A stretch of 64,000 nucleotides of DNA from Pseudomonas muyukensis (GCF_019139535.1 NZ_CP077073.1:2136501-2200500), one strand, 5' to 3'; counted from the first letter of the stretch, positions 36,186 to 49,746 are shown. Notes: generated by a model from the sequence alone, not told the origin. Numbers and translations: made by a program.

Positions 36186-36880
36186 TCCTCGCGCAGGGTC
36201 TGGATCATGTAGTTGACGTCGACGTCGTTGTTCAGCTTGTAGTGCTTGGTCAGCGGGTTGTAGGTCAGGCCGATGATGTCCTTGACCTCAAGGCCGGCGG
36301 CGCGGCTCCAGGCCCCCAGCTCGGAGGGGCGGATGAACTTCTTGAAGTCGTGGGTGCCGCGCGGCAGCATCTTGAGGATGTACTCGGCGCCGATGATCGC
36401 CAGCAGGTAGGCCTTGGGGTTGCGGTTGATGGTCGAGAAGAACACCTGCCCGCCAGGCTTGACCATGCGGTAGCAGGCGCGGATCACCGACGAAGGGTCC
36501 GGCACGTGCTCGAGCATCTCCAGGCAGGTGACCACGTCGAACTGCTCGGGCATTTCCTCGGCCAGGGCTTCGGCGGTGATCTGCCGGTACTCGACGGCAA
36601 CGCCGGATTCCAGCTGGTGCAGCTGGGCCACCGCCAGCGGTGCCTCGCCCATGTCGATGCCAGTGACCGTGGCGCCGCGCTGGGCCATGGCTTCACTTAG
36701 GATGCCGCCGCCGCAGCCGACGTCCAGCACCTTCTTGCCGGCCAGGCTGACGCGCTCGTCGATCCAGTTGACCCGCAGCGGGTTGATGTCGTGCAGCGGC
36801 TTGAACTCGCTCTCGCGGTCCCACCAGCGGTGGGCCAGGGCTTCGAACTTGGCGATTTCGGCGTGGTCGACGTTGCTCAT
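36182..36880 (-). CDS. ubiG: Ubiquinone biosynthesis O-methyltransferase UbiG
   Basis: This 232-residue class I methyltransferase performs both O-methylations of ubiquinone synthesis. The SAM-binding loop [17 protein letters not shown] is at residues about 54-70. Family blocks include [19 protein letters not shown] near the N-terminus, [16 protein letters not shown] and [16 protein letters not shown]. The stop overlaps the mupP start by four bases. It follows the mtaD-type gene by 64 bases in the same direction. Confidence 0.96.
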   Translation of the reverse strand: MSNVDHAEIAKFEALAHRWWDRESEFKPLHDINPLRVNWIDERVSLAGKKVLDVGCGGGILSEAMAQRGATVTGIDMGEAPLAVAQLHQLESGVAVEYRQITAEALAEEMPEQFDVVTCLEMLEHVPDPSSVIRACYRMVKPGGQVFFSTINRNPKAYLLAIIGAEYILKMLPRGTHDFKKFIRPSELGAWSRAAGLEVKDIIGLTYNPLTKHYKLNNDVDVNYMIQTLREE

Positions 36881-36944
36881 GGGAACAGTCCTCTGAATCT
36901 TCGATAAATAGTGTCGCGGGCCGGCAGCCGTGGCGGCCGGTCGT

Positions 36945-38279
36945 TCATTCGTTGCGCCCGCCGATGCGGGCTCCCCAGGCGCGGGCGTTGGCGGCCAGCG
37001 CGGCTTCGTCCATCTGTGTCAGGCGGCGCTCGTCGACCAGCTGCTGGCCAGCGACCCAAACATCCTTCACGCACTCGCGGCCGGTGGCGTAGATCAATTG
37101 CGACACCGGATCGTGCACCGGCTGCTGTTGCAGGCCGGACAGGTCGAACGCCACCAGGTCGGCGGCCTTGCCCACTTCGAGCGAGCCGGTGAGCGCCTCC
37201 AGCCCCAGCGCCCGGGCGCCATTGAGCGTGGCCATGCGCAGCGCGCGGTGGGCGTCCAGGGCGGTGGCCGAGCCGGCCACGGCCTTGGCCAGCAGGGCGG
37301 CGGTGCGGGTTTCGCCGAGCAGGTCGAGGTCGTTGTTGCTGGCTGCGCCGTCGGTGCCGACGGCAACGTTGACCCCGGCCTGCCACAGGCGCTCCACCGG
37401 GCAGAAACCACTGGCCAGCTTGAGGTTGGATTCGGGGCAGTGGATCACGCTGGTGTTGCTTTCTACCAGCAGGGCCAGGTCGTCGTCGCTGACCTGGGTC
37501 ATGTGCACCGCCTGCAGGTTCGGCCCCAGCAAGCCCAGGCGGGCGAGGCGCGCCAAGGGGCGCTCGCCGTTGTCCTTGAGCGCCTGCTCGACTTCGCCGG
37601 CGGTTTCGTGGATATGCATGTGCAGCGGGGCGTCGAGCTGGTCGGCGATGATGCGGATCTTTTCCAGGTTGGCGTCACTGACCGTGTACGGCGCATGCGG
37701 GCCAAGGGCGACGCTGATGCGCGGCTGGTGGCGCAGTTCGTCGAACAGCTCGATGGCCTGGTGCAGGGCTTCGTCCGGGGTGCGCGCGCCGGGGATCGGG
37801 AAGTCCAGCAGCGGCACCGCGACCTGCGCGCGTATGCCGCTGCGCTGTATCCGCTCGCAGGCCGCGCGGGGGAAGAAGTACATGTCGGCGAAGCAGGTGA
37901 TGCCGCCCTTGAGCTGTTCGGCGATGGCCAGGTCGGTGCCGTCGCGCACGAAGGTCTCGTCGACCCAGCGGCCTTCGGCCGGCCAGATGTGCTCCTTGAG
38001 CCAGGTCATCAGCGGCAGGTCGTCGGCCAGGCCGCGGAACAGGGCCATGGCCGCGTGCCCGTGGGCGTTGATCAGCCCGGGCGCCAGCAGGCAGTCCGGC
38101 AGTTCGCGCACGGCCTTGGCCTGCGGCGCGCGCTCGCGCGGGCCAAGCCAGGCGATCTGGCCGTCGCGGATGCCCAGCGCATGGCCTTGCAAGACCACGC
38201 CCGCCGGCTCCACGGGGACCAGCCAGGCCGGTACGAGCAGCAGGTCGAGGAGGGGAGGGGCACTGGGCATGCGAGGCAT
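36945..38279 (-). CDS. mtaD: TRZ/ATZ family amidohydrolase, probable 5-methylthioadenosine/SAH deaminase
   Basis: This 444-residue metal-dependent hydrolase has the metal ligands in [15 protein letters not shown] and the later histidines in ALGPHAPYT and [10 protein letters not shown]. The active-site Asp is in [16 protein letters not shown]. In P. aeruginosa the corresponding gene next to mtnA deaminates methylthioadenosine to methylthioinosine, which is cleaved to methylthioribose-1-phosphate for MtnA. Here it is divergent from mtnA and first of the leftward set with ubiG, mupP and yciK. S-adenosylhomocysteine is a possible second substrate, which would connect it to the methyltransferase UbiG. 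Confidence 0.88.
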   Translation of the reverse strand: MPRMPSAPPLLDLLLVPAWLVPVEPAGVVLQGHALGIRDGQIAWLGPRERAPQAKAVRELPDCLLAPGLINAHGHAAMALFRGLADDLPLMTWLKEHIWPAEGRWVDETFVRDGTDLAIAEQLKGGITCFADMYFFPRAACERIQRSGIRAQVAVPLLDFPIPGARTPDEALHQAIELFDELRHQPRISVALGPHAPYTVSDANLEKIRIIADQLDAPLHMHIHETAGEVEQALKDNGERPLARLARLGLLGPNLQAVHMTQVSDDDLALLVESNTSVIHCPESNLKLASGFCPVERLWQAGVNVAVGTDGAASNNDLDLLGETRTAALLAKAVAGSATALDAHRALRMATLNGARALGLEALTGSLEVGKAADLVAFDLSGLQQQPVHDPVSQLIYATGRECVKDVWVAGQQLVDERRLTQMDEAALAANARAWGARIGGRNE

Positions 38280-38381
38280 CTACCTGGTTCGGTTCGGCTA
38301 AACGCGCAGTATACCCGAGCGTCCGTGGCTGAGGGTCGCTATAATCGCCGGCTTTTGATGCCAGGGCGACGGGGAGAGGCG

Positions 38382-39458
38382 ATGCGCGAGCAACTGATGG
38401 CGGCGGAGACCGTGGTGGCGATCGAGTGGCGCGATGGCGCGTTGCACCTGCTCGACCAGCGCCTGCTGCCGCTTGAGCAGCTCTGGCTGACGTGCAGCAG
38501 CGTCGAGGACGTGGCCGAGGCGATTGGTGACATGGCCGTGCGCGGCGCGCCGGCCATCGGCATCTGCGCTGCCTACGGGCTGGTACTGGCGTTGCGCCAG
38601 CGCCTGGCCGAGGGCGGCGACTGGGAAGAGTCGCTGGAAGAAGACTTCCTGATCCTGGGCGAGGCCCGGCCGACCCCGGCCAACCTGTTCTGGGCGCTCA
38701 ACCGCATGCGCGAGCGCCTGCAGCGGCTGCGCCCGGGCGAGGACGTGCTGGCGGCCATGGAGGCGGAGGCCATCGCCATCCACCAGAGCGACCGCGAGGC
38801 CAACCTGACCATGGCCCAGTTCGGCGTCGAGCAGATCCGCAGGCACCAGGGCAGCGAGCAGGCCCTGCTCACCCATGGCAACGCCGGGGCCCTGGCCACT
38901 GGTGGCTTCGGCACCGCGCTGGGGGTGATTCGCGCGGCGACCCTGGAGGGCATGGTCGAGCAGGTCTATGCCTGTGAATCGCGGCCCTGGTTGCAAGGCT
39001 CGCGCTTGACCGCCTGGGAGCTGGCGGCCGATGGCGTGCCGGTGACCGTGGTCGCCGATGCCGCGGCCGGGCACCTGATGAAGACCAAGGGCATCACCTG
39101 GGTGGTGGTCGGTGCCGACTGCATTGCCGCCAATGGCGACGTGGCGGCGAAGATCGGCACCTACCAGATGGCGGTGGCGGCCATGCACCATGGCCTGCGC
39201 TTCATGGTGGTGGCGCCGAGCACCAGCATCGACCTGAACCTGGCCAGCGGCGAGGAGATTCCCCTGGAGGTGCGAGGTGTCGAGGAGCTGCTGGAGGTGG
39301 ACGGCATCCAGGTGACGGCGGACGTCGAGGCCTACAACCCGGTGGTGGATGTCACCCCGGCCGACCTGATCGACGTGATCGTCACCGAAAAGGGCATCGT
39401 CGAGCGGCCGGATGCGGCGAAAATCGCCCAGTTGATGTGCCGCAAGCGCCTGCATTGA
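38382..39458 (+). CDS. mtnA: Methylthioribose-1-phosphate isomerase MtnA
   Basis: This 358-residue isomerase of the methionine salvage pathway converts methylthioribose-1-P to methylthioribulose-1-P. Family blocks [30 protein letters not shown] and [12 protein letters not shown] are intact. The catalytic Asp lies in [12 protein letters not shown] (D246). Where characterised enzymes have a Cys in THCN or TICN, this protein has Gly (THGN, G166). A Cys (C247) follows the Asp where Arg is usual. ATG 38382 has GGGGAGAGGC upstream. It is divergent from mtaD. Confidence 0.92.
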   Translation: MREQLMAAETVVAIEWRDGALHLLDQRLLPLEQLWLTCSSVEDVAEAIGDMAVRGAPAIGICAAYGLVLALRQRLAEGGDWEESLEEDFLILGEARPTPANLFWALNRMRERLQRLRPGEDVLAAMEAEAIAIHQSDREANLTMAQFGVEQIRRHQGSEQALLTHGNAGALATGGFGTALGVIRAATLEGMVEQVYACESRPWLQGSRLTAWELAADGVPVTVVADAAAGHLMKTKGITWVVVGADCIAANGDVAAKIGTYQMAVAAMHHGLRFMVVAPSTSIDLNLASGEEIPLEVRGVEELLEVDGIQVTADVEAYNPVVDVTPADLIDVIVTEKGIVERPDAAKIAQLMCRKRLH

Positions 39459-39718
39459 TGGCGGCGGCAGGGCCTGGCGCGGGCACGGGGTTGTGGTGCG
39501 ATGAGGCCCTGTGCCATATCTCCCATGCGCGCGGGCTTTGTGATACCATCCGGCAGTTTCCAAGGCCGCTCGTTGAAGCGGTCTTCATTGCGCAGATCCA
39601 TGGCACAACTCATTGATTTGTCGTAAGTCGTCGCACCTCTTTGCGCTGCGGCGGCGAGCTTCGTTCGTCCTACGAGGGACCAGGCGAAGTTTCACCAGAA
39701 AAAGGAATCAGGCTTCTC

Positions 39719-42481
<2,763 letters not shown>

Positions 42482-42497
42482 GCGCAGCAACAACCCG

Positions 42498-42526
42498 AAC
42501 GGGGCGACCAAGGTCGCCCCGTTTGA
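42498..42526 (+). terminator. Rho-independent terminator after gyrA
   Basis: AACGGGGCGACC and GGTCGCCCCGTT pair perfectly around AA, followed by TTGACT, 16 bases after the gyrA stop. Confidence 0.85.
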
Positions 42527-42614
42527 CTGATTGGAATAGGCAACGCCCGCTCCTGCAGGGGCGGGCGGGGTCTGTAAGTTACGATTTGTTCTATTTGGCA
42601 GAGCGAGAGTGGAT

Positions 42615-43700
42615 GTGAGCAAACGAGCCTTTAACTTCTGCGCAGGCCCTGCCGCGCTTCCCGACGCTGTCCTGCAGCGTGCCCAGGCCGAAATGCTGGA
42701 TTGGCGTGGCAAGGGGTTGTCGGTGATGGAAATGAGCCACCGCAGCGACGACTACGTGGCCATCGCCGAGAAGGCCGAGCAGGACCTGCGCGACCTGCTG
42801 TCCGTCCCCTCCAACTACAAGGTGCTGTTCCTGCAGGGCGGCGCCAGCCAGCAGTTCGCCGAGATCCCGCTGAACCTGCTGCCGGAAAACGGCACCGCCG
42901 ACTACGTCGAGACCGGCATCTGGTCGAAGAAGGCCATCGAAGAGGCGCGCCGCTTCGGTAACGTCAACGTCGCCGCCAGCGCCAAGCCCTACGACTACCT
43001 GGCCATCCCGGGCCAGAACGAGTGGCAGCTGAGCAGCAACGCCGCTTATGTTCACTACGCCTCCAACGAAACCATCGGCGGCCTGCAGTTCGACTGGGTG
43101 CCCGAGACCGGTGATGTGCCGCTGGTGGTCGACATGTCCTCCGACATCCTCTCGCGCCCGACCGACGTGTCGCAGTTCGGCATGATCTACGCCGGTGCGC
43201 AGAAGAACATCGGCCCCAGCGGCCTGGTGGTGGTGATCGTCCGTGAAGACCTGCTGGGTCGCGCCCGCAGCAGTTGCCCGACCATGCTCGACTACAAGAT
43301 CGCGGCCGACAACGGCTCGATGTACAACACCCCGGCCACCTACTCCTGGTACCTCTCGGGCCTGGTGTTCGAGTGGCTCAAGGAGCAGGGTGGCGTCGAG
43401 GCCATGGAGCAGCGCAACCGCGCCAAGAAAGACCGGCTGTACGGTTTCATCGACAGCAGCGAGTTCTACACCAACCCGATCAGCCACAACGCCCGTTCGT
43501 GGATGAACGTGCCGTTCCGCCTGGCCGACGAGCGCCTGGACAAGGCCTTCCTGGCCGGTGCCGAGGCCCGTGGCCTGCTCAATCTCAAGGGGCACCGCTC
43601 GGTTGGCGGCATGCGTGCCTCGATCTATAACGCCTTGGGCCTGGAGGCCGTCGAGGCACTGGTTAACTACATGGAAGTATTCGAAAAGGAGCATGGATGA
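42615..43700 (+). CDS. serC: Phosphoserine aminotransferase SerC
   Basis: This 361-residue class V aminotransferase makes phosphoserine from phosphohydroxypyruvate and also serves pyridoxal phosphate synthesis. The N-terminus MSKRAFNFCAGPAALP is the family start. FLQGGASQQF binds the cofactor, and the PLP lysine is in IYAGAQKNIGPSG. Both possible starts are GTG; 42615 gives the conserved N-terminus, while 42609 adds two residues. It is the first gene of the serC-pheA-tyrA.aroA-cmk-rpsA supra-operon and overlaps pheA. Confidence 0.95.
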   Translation: MSKRAFNFCAGPAALPDAVLQRAQAEMLDWRGKGLSVMEMSHRSDDYVAIAEKAEQDLRDLLSVPSNYKVLFLQGGASQQFAEIPLNLLPENGTADYVETGIWSKKAIEEARRFGNVNVAASAKPYDYLAIPGQNEWQLSSNAAYVHYASNETIGGLQFDWVPETGDVPLVVDMSSDILSRPTDVSQFGMIYAGAQKNIGPSGLVVVIVREDLLGRARSSCPTMLDYKIAADNGSMYNTPATYSWYLSGLVFEWLKEQGGVEAMEQRNRAKKDRLYGFIDSSEFYTNPISHNARSWMNVPFRLADERLDKAFLAGAEARGLLNLKGHRSVGGMRASIYNALGLEAVEALVNYMEVFEKEHG

Positions 43701-44794
43701 TGTCCGACCAGGAACTCAAGGCACTGCGCGTGCGCATCGACAGCCTCGACGAGAAGATCCTCGAGCTGATCAGCGAGCGCGCCCGCTGCGCCCAGGAAGT
43801 GGCCAAGGTCAAGACGGCGTCGCTGGCCGAAGGCGAAACCCCGGTGTTCTACCGCCCAGAGCGCGAAGCTGCGGTGCTCAAGCGGGTGATGGAGCGCAAC
43901 AATGGCCCGCTGGACAACGAAGAGATGGCGCGGCTGTTCCGCGAAATCATGTCGTCGTGCCTGGCTCTCGAGGAGCCCCTGAAAGTGGCGTACCTCGGCC
44001 CTGAGGGGACCTTCACCCAGGCCGCGGCCATGAAGCATTTCGGCCATGCCGTGGTCAGCCGCCCGATGGCGGCCATCGACGAGGTGTTCCGCGAAGTGGC
44101 GGCCGGTGCCGTCAACTTCGGCGTGGTGCCGGTGGAAAACTCCACCGAGGGCGCGGTCAGCCACACCCTGGACAGCTTCCTCGAGCACGACATGGTGATC
44201 TGTGGCGAGGTCGAGCTGCGTATCCACCACCACCTGCTGGTGGGCGAGAACACCAAGACCGACAGCATCACCCGCATCTACTCCCACGCCCAGTCGCTGG
44301 CCCAGTGCCGCAAGTGGCTGGATGCCCACTACCCGAACGTCGAGCGGGTGGCGGTGTCGAGCAACGCCGAGGCGGCCAAGCGGGTCAAGGGCGAGTGGAA
44401 CTCGGCGGCGATCGCCGGCGACATGGCGGCCAACCTGTATGGCCTGGCTCGTCTGGCCGAGAAGATCGAGGATCGTCCGGACAACTCCACGCGCTTCCTG
44501 ATGATCGGCAGCCAGGAAGTGCCGCCGACCGGCGACGACAAGACGTCGATCATCGTCTCCATGAGCAACAAGCCGGGGGCGCTGCATGAACTGCTGGTGC
44601 CGTTCCACGAGAACGGTATCGACCTGACGCGCATCGAGACCCGTCCGTCGCGTAGCGGCAAGTGGACCTACGTGTTTTTCATCGACTTCGTCGGCCACCA
44701 CCGCGACCCGCTGATCAAGGCCGTGCTGGAACAAATCAGCCAGGAGGCCGTGGCGCTGAAGGTGCTGGGTTCCTATCCAAAGGCGGTACTTTGA
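43697..44794 (+). CDS. pheA: Bifunctional chorismate mutase/prephenate dehydratase (P-protein)
   Basis: This 365-residue enzyme makes phenylpyruvate for phenylalanine. The AroQ chorismate mutase helix bundle is at residues 1-90 (LRVRIDSLDEKILELISERA). Prephenate dehydratase follows (about 95-270: YLGPEGTFTQAAAMKHFG, VPVENSTEGAVSHTLD, ending STRFLMIG). A C-terminal ACT domain (about 280-360: VSMSNKPGALHELL, IETRPSRSGKW) gives phenylalanine feedback. ATG 43697 overlaps the serC stop; a second ATG follows at once, and GGAG serves both. hisC2, next in P. aeruginosa, is absent here. Confidence 0.95.
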   Translation: MMSDQELKALRVRIDSLDEKILELISERARCAQEVAKVKTASLAEGETPVFYRPEREAAVLKRVMERNNGPLDNEEMARLFREIMSSCLALEEPLKVAYLGPEGTFTQAAAMKHFGHAVVSRPMAAIDEVFREVAAGAVNFGVVPVENSTEGAVSHTLDSFLEHDMVICGEVELRIHHHLLVGENTKTDSITRIYSHAQSLAQCRKWLDAHYPNVERVAVSSNAEAAKRVKGEWNSAAIAGDMAANLYGLARLAEKIEDRPDNSTRFLMIGSQEVPPTGDDKTSIIVSMSNKPGALHELLVPFHENGIDLTRIETRPSRSGKWTYVFFIDFVGHHRDPLIKAVLEQISQEAVALKVLGSYPKAVL

Positions 44795-44806
44795 TTTGAG
44801 ATTGCC

Positions 44807-44926
44807 GGGGCCGCTTCGCGCCCCGTCGCGACACGAGGCCGCTCCCGCAGGTATTGTGCAGGCCTTGAAGCTGTACCGGGTCCTGTGGGAGCGGCCTTGC
44901 GTCGCGATGGGCTGCAACGCAGCCCC
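44807..44926. repeat. Inverted REP-like pair between pheA and tyrA.aroA
   Basis: GGGGCCGC..GTCGCGACACGAGGCCGCTCC at the left faces GGGAGCGGCCTTGCGTCGCGA..GCAGCCCC at the right. It fills most of the 178-base gap that holds hisC2 in other pseudomonads. Confidence 0.8.
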
Positions 44927-44972
44927 AATGGGTCTCGCAGATTGCCTAGATTTCTGAACAGGGTTCGCACTC

Positions 44973-47213
44973 GTGGTTGATGCTGTAACAAACAAATCCG
45001 CACCGATTGTCGGTCGCCTGGTGGTGGTGGGTCTCGGCCTGATCGGCGGCTCCTTCGCCAAGGGCTTGCGTGAAAGCGGCCTGTGCCGTGAAGTGGTCGG
45101 CGTCGACCTCGACGCCGAGTCGCGCAAGCAGGCGGTGGTGCTGGGCGTGGTCGACCGCTGCGAGGCCGACTTGGCCGCCGCCTGTGTCGGCGCCGACGTC
45201 ATCCAGCTGGCGGTGCCGATCCTGGCCATGGAGAAAGTCCTGGCGCGCCTGGCCCAGCTCGACCTGGGCGATGCGGTGATCACCGATGTGGGCAGCGCCA
45301 AGGGCAACGTCGTGCGCGCAGCGCGCGAAACGTTCGCCGAGCGCCTGCCGCGCTTTGTGCCGGGGCACCCGATCGCCGGTTCCGAGCAGAGTGGCGTGGA
45401 GGCTTCCAACGCCGCGCTGTTCCGTCGGCACAAGGTGATCCTCACGCCGCTGCCGGAATCCGACCCGCAAGCGCTGCTGCTGGTCGACCGTCTCTGGCGC
45501 GCCCTGGATGCCGATGTCGAGCACATGCCGGTCGAGCGCCATGACGAAGTCCTGGCCGCTACCAGCCACCTGCCGCATCTGCTGGCCTTCGGCCTGGTCG
45601 ACTCGCTGGCCAAGCGCAATGAAAACCTGGAGATCTTCCGGTACGCTGCGGGGGGCTTTCGCGATTTCACGAGAATCGCCGGCAGCGACCCGATCATGTG
45701 GCACGACATCTTCCTCGCCAACCGGGAAGCGGTCCTGCGCACACTCGATACATTTCGCAGCGACCTCGACGCCTTGCGCGACGCGGTCGATGCTGGGGAC
45801 GGGCACCAACTGCTGGGCGTGTTCACCCGCGCCCGGGTTGCCCGCGAGCATTTCAGTAAAATCCTGGCCCGCCGGGCCTATGTGGACGCTATGAACGCCA
45901 ACGATCTGATTTTCCTGGCCCAACCCGGTGGCCGCGTGTCCGGACGGATCCGCGTACCGGGCGACAAATCCATTTCCCACCGCTCGATCATGCTCGGCTC
46001 GCTGGCCGAGGGTACCACCGAGGTCGAAGGCTTCCTCGAGGGCGAAGATGCCCTGGCCACCCTGCAGGCGTTCCGTGACATGGGCGTGGTCATCGAAGGC
46101 CCGCACCATGGGCGCGTGACCATTCACGGTGTTGGCCTGCACGGCCTGAAGCCGCCGCCCGGGCCGCTGTACGTCGGCAACTCCGGCACTTCGATGCGCC
46201 TGCTGTCCGGCCTGTTGGCGGCGCAGTCGTTCGACACCACCATGACCGGCGATGCCTCGCTGTCCAAGCGCCCGATGAACCGCGTAGCCAATCCGCTGCG
46301 CGAAATGGGCGCGGTGGTCGAAACCGGCCCTGAGGGTCGTCCGCCGCTGACCATTCGTGGCGGCCACAAGCTCAAGGCGCTGAACTACACGCTGCCGATG
46401 GCCAGTGCCCAGGTCAAATCCTGCCTGTTGCTGGCTGGCCTGTATGCCGAAGGCACCACCACCGTCACCGAGCCGGCACCGACCCGCGACCATACCGAGC
46501 GCATGCTGCGTGGTTTTGGCTACTCGGTCGCCTCCAAGGGGCCGGTCGCCTCGCTGCAGTCCGGTGGCAAGCTCACCGCGACCCGCATCGAGGTGCCGGC
46601 GGATATTTCCTCCGCGGCGTTCTTCCTGGTGGCAGCCTCGATCGCCGAGGGCTCCGAACTGGTGCTCGAGCATGTCGGCATCAACCCAACTCGCACTGGT
46701 GTCATCGACATCCTGCGCCTGATGGGCGGCGACATCACCCTGGAAAACCAGCGTGAAGTCGGCGGCGAGCCGGTGGCCGACCTGCGCGTGCGTGGCGCCA
46801 AGCTCAAGGGCATCGACATTCCCGAGCACCTGGTGCCGCTGGCCATCGACGAGTTCCCGGTGCTGTTCGTCGCCGCGGCCTGCGCCGAAGGGCGCACCGT
46901 GCTGCGCGGTGCCGAAGAGCTGCGGGTCAAGGAATCGGACCGTATCCAGGTCATGGCCGACGGCCTGGTTACCCTGGGTGTGAAGTGCGAGCCGACCCCG
47001 GACGGCATCATCATCGACGGCGGCCAGATCGGTGGTGGCGAAGTGCACGGCCACGGCGACCATCGCATCGCCATGGCTTTCAGCATCGCCTCGCTGCGCG
47101 CCAGCGCGCCGATCGTCATCCATGACTGCGCCAACGTTGCCACCTCCTTCCCCAACTTCCTGGCCCTGTGCAAGGAAGTCGGCATCCGCGTCGCCGAAGA
47201 GGGCAAGTCGTGA
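44973..47213 (+). CDS. tyrA/aroA: Fused prephenate dehydrogenase/3-phosphoshikimate 1-carboxyvinyltransferase
   Basis: This 746-residue fusion typical of pseudomonads joins tyrosine and common aromatic synthesis. TyrA (residues about 14-300) has the dinucleotide loop [16 protein letters not shown] and [14 protein letters not shown]. AroA (EPSP synthase, about 315-745) shows [50 protein letters not shown] and, near the end, [10 protein letters not shown]. The only sensible start is GTG 44973 (MVDAVTNKS). The stop overlaps the cmk start (GTGA). Confidence 0.95.
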   Translation: MVDAVTNKSAPIVGRLVVVGLGLIGGSFAKGLRESGLCREVVGVDLDAESRKQAVVLGVVDRCEADLAAACVGADVIQLAVPILAMEKVLARLAQLDLGDAVITDVGSAKGNVVRAARETFAERLPRFVPGHPIAGSEQSGVEASNAALFRRHKVILTPLPESDPQALLLVDRLWRALDADVEHMPVERHDEVLAATSHLPHLLAFGLVDSLAKRNENLEIFRYAAGGFRDFTRIAGSDPIMWHDIFLANREAVLRTLDTFRSDLDALRDAVDAGDGHQLLGVFTRARVAREHFSKILARRAYVDAMNANDLIFLAQPGGRVSGRIRVPGDKSISHRSIMLGSLAEGTTEVEGFLEGEDALATLQAFRDMGVVIEGPHHGRVTIHGVGLHGLKPPPGPLYVGNSGTSMRLLSGLLAAQSFDTTMTGDASLSKRPMNRVANPLREMGAVVETGPEGRPPLTIRGGHKLKALNYTLPMASAQVKSCLLLAGLYAEGTTTVTEPAPTRDHTERMLRGFGYSVASKGPVASLQSGGKLTATRIEVPADISSAAFFLVAASIAEGSELVLEHVGINPTRTGVIDILRLMGGDITLENQREVGGEPVADLRVRGAKLKGIDIPEHLVPLAIDEFPVLFVAAACAEGRTVLRGAEELRVKESDRIQVMADGLVTLGVKCEPTPDGIIIDGGQIGGGEVHGHGDHRIAMAFSIASLRASAPIVIHDCANVATSFPNFLALCKEVGIRVAEEGKS

Positions 47214-47896
47214 ATTCGCAAGCACCGGTCATCACCATCGACGGGCCGAGCGGCTCGGGCAAGGGTACCGTTGCCGGGTTGCTGGCCCGCGAACTGGGCT
47301 GGCGCCTGCTCGACTCCGGCGCCCTGTACCGGTTGCTGGCATTCAATGCCAGCAACCATGGCGTCGACCTGACCAACGAAGAGCTGCTCAAGGCCCTGGC
47401 TGCTCATCTGGACGTGCAGTTCATCGCCGCCGAGCCGGGCAAGCTGCAGCAGATCATTCTCGAGGGTGAGGATGTCAGCCACGTCATCCGCACCGAGACC
47501 GTCGGCGCCGGTGCCTCGATGGTCGCTTCGCTGCCGGCGGTGCGCGAAGCGCTGCTGCAGCGCCAGCGCGCCTTCCGCGAGGCCCCGGGGCTAATCGCCG
47601 ACGGCCGCGACATGGGCACCGTGGTGTTCCCGGATGCGCCGCTCAAGGTGTTCCTTACCGCCAGTGCCGAGGAACGTGCCCGTCGCCGTTACCTGCAGTT
47701 GAAGGGCAAGGGCGAAGATGTTAGTCTGTCGAGTCTGCTAGATGAGATCCGTGCGCGCGATGAGCGTGACACCCAGCGTGCAGTGGCCCCGCTCAAGCCG
47801 GCGGCCGATGCAATCCAGCTGGATTCCACGGAGTTGTCCATCGAGCAGGTGCTGCAACGCATCAGAAGCGAGCTCGCCCTGCGCGACTTGGTCTGA
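47210..47896 (+). CDS. cmk: Cytidylate kinase
   Basis: This 228-residue nucleoside monophosphate kinase phosphorylates CMP and dCMP. The P-loop [17 protein letters not shown] is at residues about 10-26. [13 protein letters not shown] and the lid region [13 protein letters not shown] are family features. The GTG start at 47210 overlaps the upstream stop codon, with GAGGGC about 5 bases away. It is next to rpsA as in most gamma-proteobacteria. Confidence 0.95.
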   Translation: MNSQAPVITIDGPSGSGKGTVAGLLARELGWRLLDSGALYRLLAFNASNHGVDLTNEELLKALAAHLDVQFIAAEPGKLQQIILEGEDVSHVIRTETVGAGASMVASLPAVREALLQRQRAFREAPGLIADGRDMGTVVFPDAPLKVFLTASAEERARRRYLQLKGKGEDVSLSSLLDEIRARDERDTQRAVAPLKPAADAIQLDSTELSIEQVLQRIRSELALRDLV

Positions 47897-47960
47897 TGGA
47901 GAGGAGGGCCGGCAGGGGCACCAGTCAACGTCCTGTCAGCGCTTCTTAACTTAACGAAAC

Positions 47961-48019
47961 CCACATTGTCTGGAATGTGGCTATGGGCGTCTTTTTCGCC
48001 CGAATCTACAGGAATTAAA
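47961..48019 (+). promoter_or_regulatory. rpsA leader with two hairpins (possible S1 autoregulation)
   Basis: CCACATT (47961) pairs with AATGTGG (47974), and GGGCG (47985) with CGCCC (47997), just upstream of a weak AGGAATTAAA ribosome binding site. E. coli rpsA also has leader hairpins with a poor Shine-Dalgarno sequence and is repressed by free S1 protein. A similar control is inferred here. Confidence 0.5.
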
Positions 48020-49696
48020 ATGAGCGAAAGCTTTGCAGAACTCTTTGAAGAAAGCCTGAAAACCCTCAATCTTCAGCCGGGTGCAATCATCACCGGTATC
48101 GTTGTCGACATCGACGGCGACTGGGTTACCGTACACGCTGGCCTGAAGTCCGAGGGTGTCATCCCGCTCGAGCAGTTCTACAACGAAACTGGCGAACTGA
48201 CCATCAAGGTCGGTGACGAAGTTCACGTTGCGCTGGACGCGGTCGAAGACGGCTTCGGCGAAACCAAGCTGTCCCGTGAAAAAGCCAAGCGCGCCGAGTG
48301 CTGGATTGTTCTGGAAGCTGCTTTCGCTGCTGAAGAAGTGGTCAAGGGCGTTATCAACGGTAAGGTTAAAGGCGGCTTCACTGTCGACGTTAACGGCATC
48401 CGTGCGTTCCTGCCGGGCTCCCTGGTTGATGTCCGCCCAGTGCGCGACACCACCCACCTCGAAGGCAAAGAGCTGGAATTCAAGGTCATCAAGCTGGACC
48501 AGAAGCGCAACAACGTTGTCGTTTCCCGTCGCAGCGTCCTGGAAGCCGAAAACAGCGCCGAGCGCGAAGCTCTGCTGGAATCGCTGCAGGAAGGCCAGCA
48601 GGTCAAAGGTATCGTCAAGAACCTCACCGACTACGGTGCGTTCGTTGACCTGGGCGGCGTCGATGGTCTGCTGCACATCACCGACATGGCCTGGAAGCGT
48701 ATCAAGCACCCGTCGGAAATCGTCAACGTTGGTGACGAGATCGACGTCAAGGTCCTGAAGTACGATCGCGAGCGCAACCGCGTTTCGCTGGGTCTGAAGC
48801 AACTGGGCGAAGACCCATGGGTTGCTATCAAGGCCCGTTACCCAGAAAGCACCCGCGTCATGGCTCGCGTCACCAACCTGACCGACTATGGCTGCTTTGC
48901 TGAACTGGAAGAAGGCGTTGAAGGCCTGGTGCACGTCTCCGAAATGGACTGGACCAACAAGAACATCCACCCGTCGAAAGTCGTTCAGGTTGGCGACGAA
49001 GTGGAAGTCATGGTTCTGGACATCGACGAAGAGCGTCGTCGTATCTCCCTGGGTATCAAGCAGTGCAAATCGAACCCATGGGAAGACTTCTCCGGCCAGT
49101 TCAACAAGGGTGACAAGATCACCGGTACCATCAAGTCGATCACCGACTTCGGTATCTTCATCGGCCTGGACGGCGGCATCGACGGTCTGGTTCACCTGTC
49201 CGACATCTCCTGGAACGAAGCTGGCGAAGAAGCCGTGCGTCGCTTCAAGAAGGGCGACGAGCTGGAAACCGTCATCCTGTCGGTTGACCCAGAGCGCGAG
49301 CGCATCTCCCTGGGCATCAAGCAGCTGGAAGACGATCCGTTCTCCAACTTCGTTGCTGTCAACGACAAGGGCGCTATCGTCAAGGGTATCGTCAAGGAAG
49401 TTGACGCCAAGGGCGCTATCGTGACCCTGGCCGACGACATCGAAGCTACTCTGAAAGCTTCCGAAATCAGCCGTGACCGCGTTGAAGACGCCCGTAACGT
49501 GCTGAAGGAAGGCGAAGAGATCGAAGCCAAGATCATCAGCGTCGACCGCAAGTCCCGCGTTATCAGCCTGTCCATCAAGTCGAAGGACGATGCTGAAGAG
49601 CGCGAAGCCATTCAGAGCCTGAAAAACGCTCCGGAAGCGGCTGCCGATACCACCATGGCTGCGCTGCTGCGCGAAGCAATGGCCAAGCAGAACTGA
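48020..49696 (+). CDS. rpsA: 30S ribosomal protein S1
   Basis: This 558-residue protein is made of six S1 (OB-fold) domains, each about 70-85 residues with repeated elements such as [31 protein letters not shown] and [18 protein letters not shown]1 binds mRNA leaders and brings them to the 30S subunit. ATG 48020 (MSESFAELF) follows AGGAATTAAA. Codon use is strongly biased, as expected for a highly expressed gene. A strong terminator follows. Confidence 0.98.
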   Translation: MSESFAELFEESLKTLNLQPGAIITGIVVDIDGDWVTVHAGLKSEGVIPLEQFYNETGELTIKVGDEVHVALDAVEDGFGETKLSREKAKRAECWIVLEAAFAAEEVVKGVINGKVKGGFTVDVNGIRAFLPGSLVDVRPVRDTTHLEGKELEFKVIKLDQKRNNVVVSRRSVLEAENSAEREALLESLQEGQQVKGIVKNLTDYGAFVDLGGVDGLLHITDMAWKRIKHPSEIVNVGDEIDVKVLKYDRERNRVSLGLKQLGEDPWVAIKARYPESTRVMARVTNLTDYGCFAELEEGVEGLVHVSEMDWTNKNIHPSKVVQVGDEVEVMVLDIDEERRRISLGIKQCKSNPWEDFSGQFNKGDKITGTIKSITDFGIFIGLDGGIDGLVHLSDISWNEAGEEAVRRFKKGDELETVILSVDPERERISLGIKQLEDDPFSNFVAVNDKGAIVKGIVKEVDAKGAIVTLADDIEATLKASEISRDRVEDARNVLKEGEEIEAKIISVDRKSRVISLSIKSKDDAEEREAIQSLKNAPEAAADTTMAALLREAMAKQN

Positions 49697-49712
49697 GTTC
49701 TGTTTGATCGGT

Positions 49713-49746
49713 AAAAAGGGCGACCCTCGGGTCGCCCTTTTTTTTG
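49713..49746 (+). terminator. Rho-independent terminator after rpsA
   Basis: AAAAGGGCGACCC and GGGTCGCCCTTTT pair around TC and run into a tract of eight or more T, 17 bases past the rpsA stop. Confidence 0.93.
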
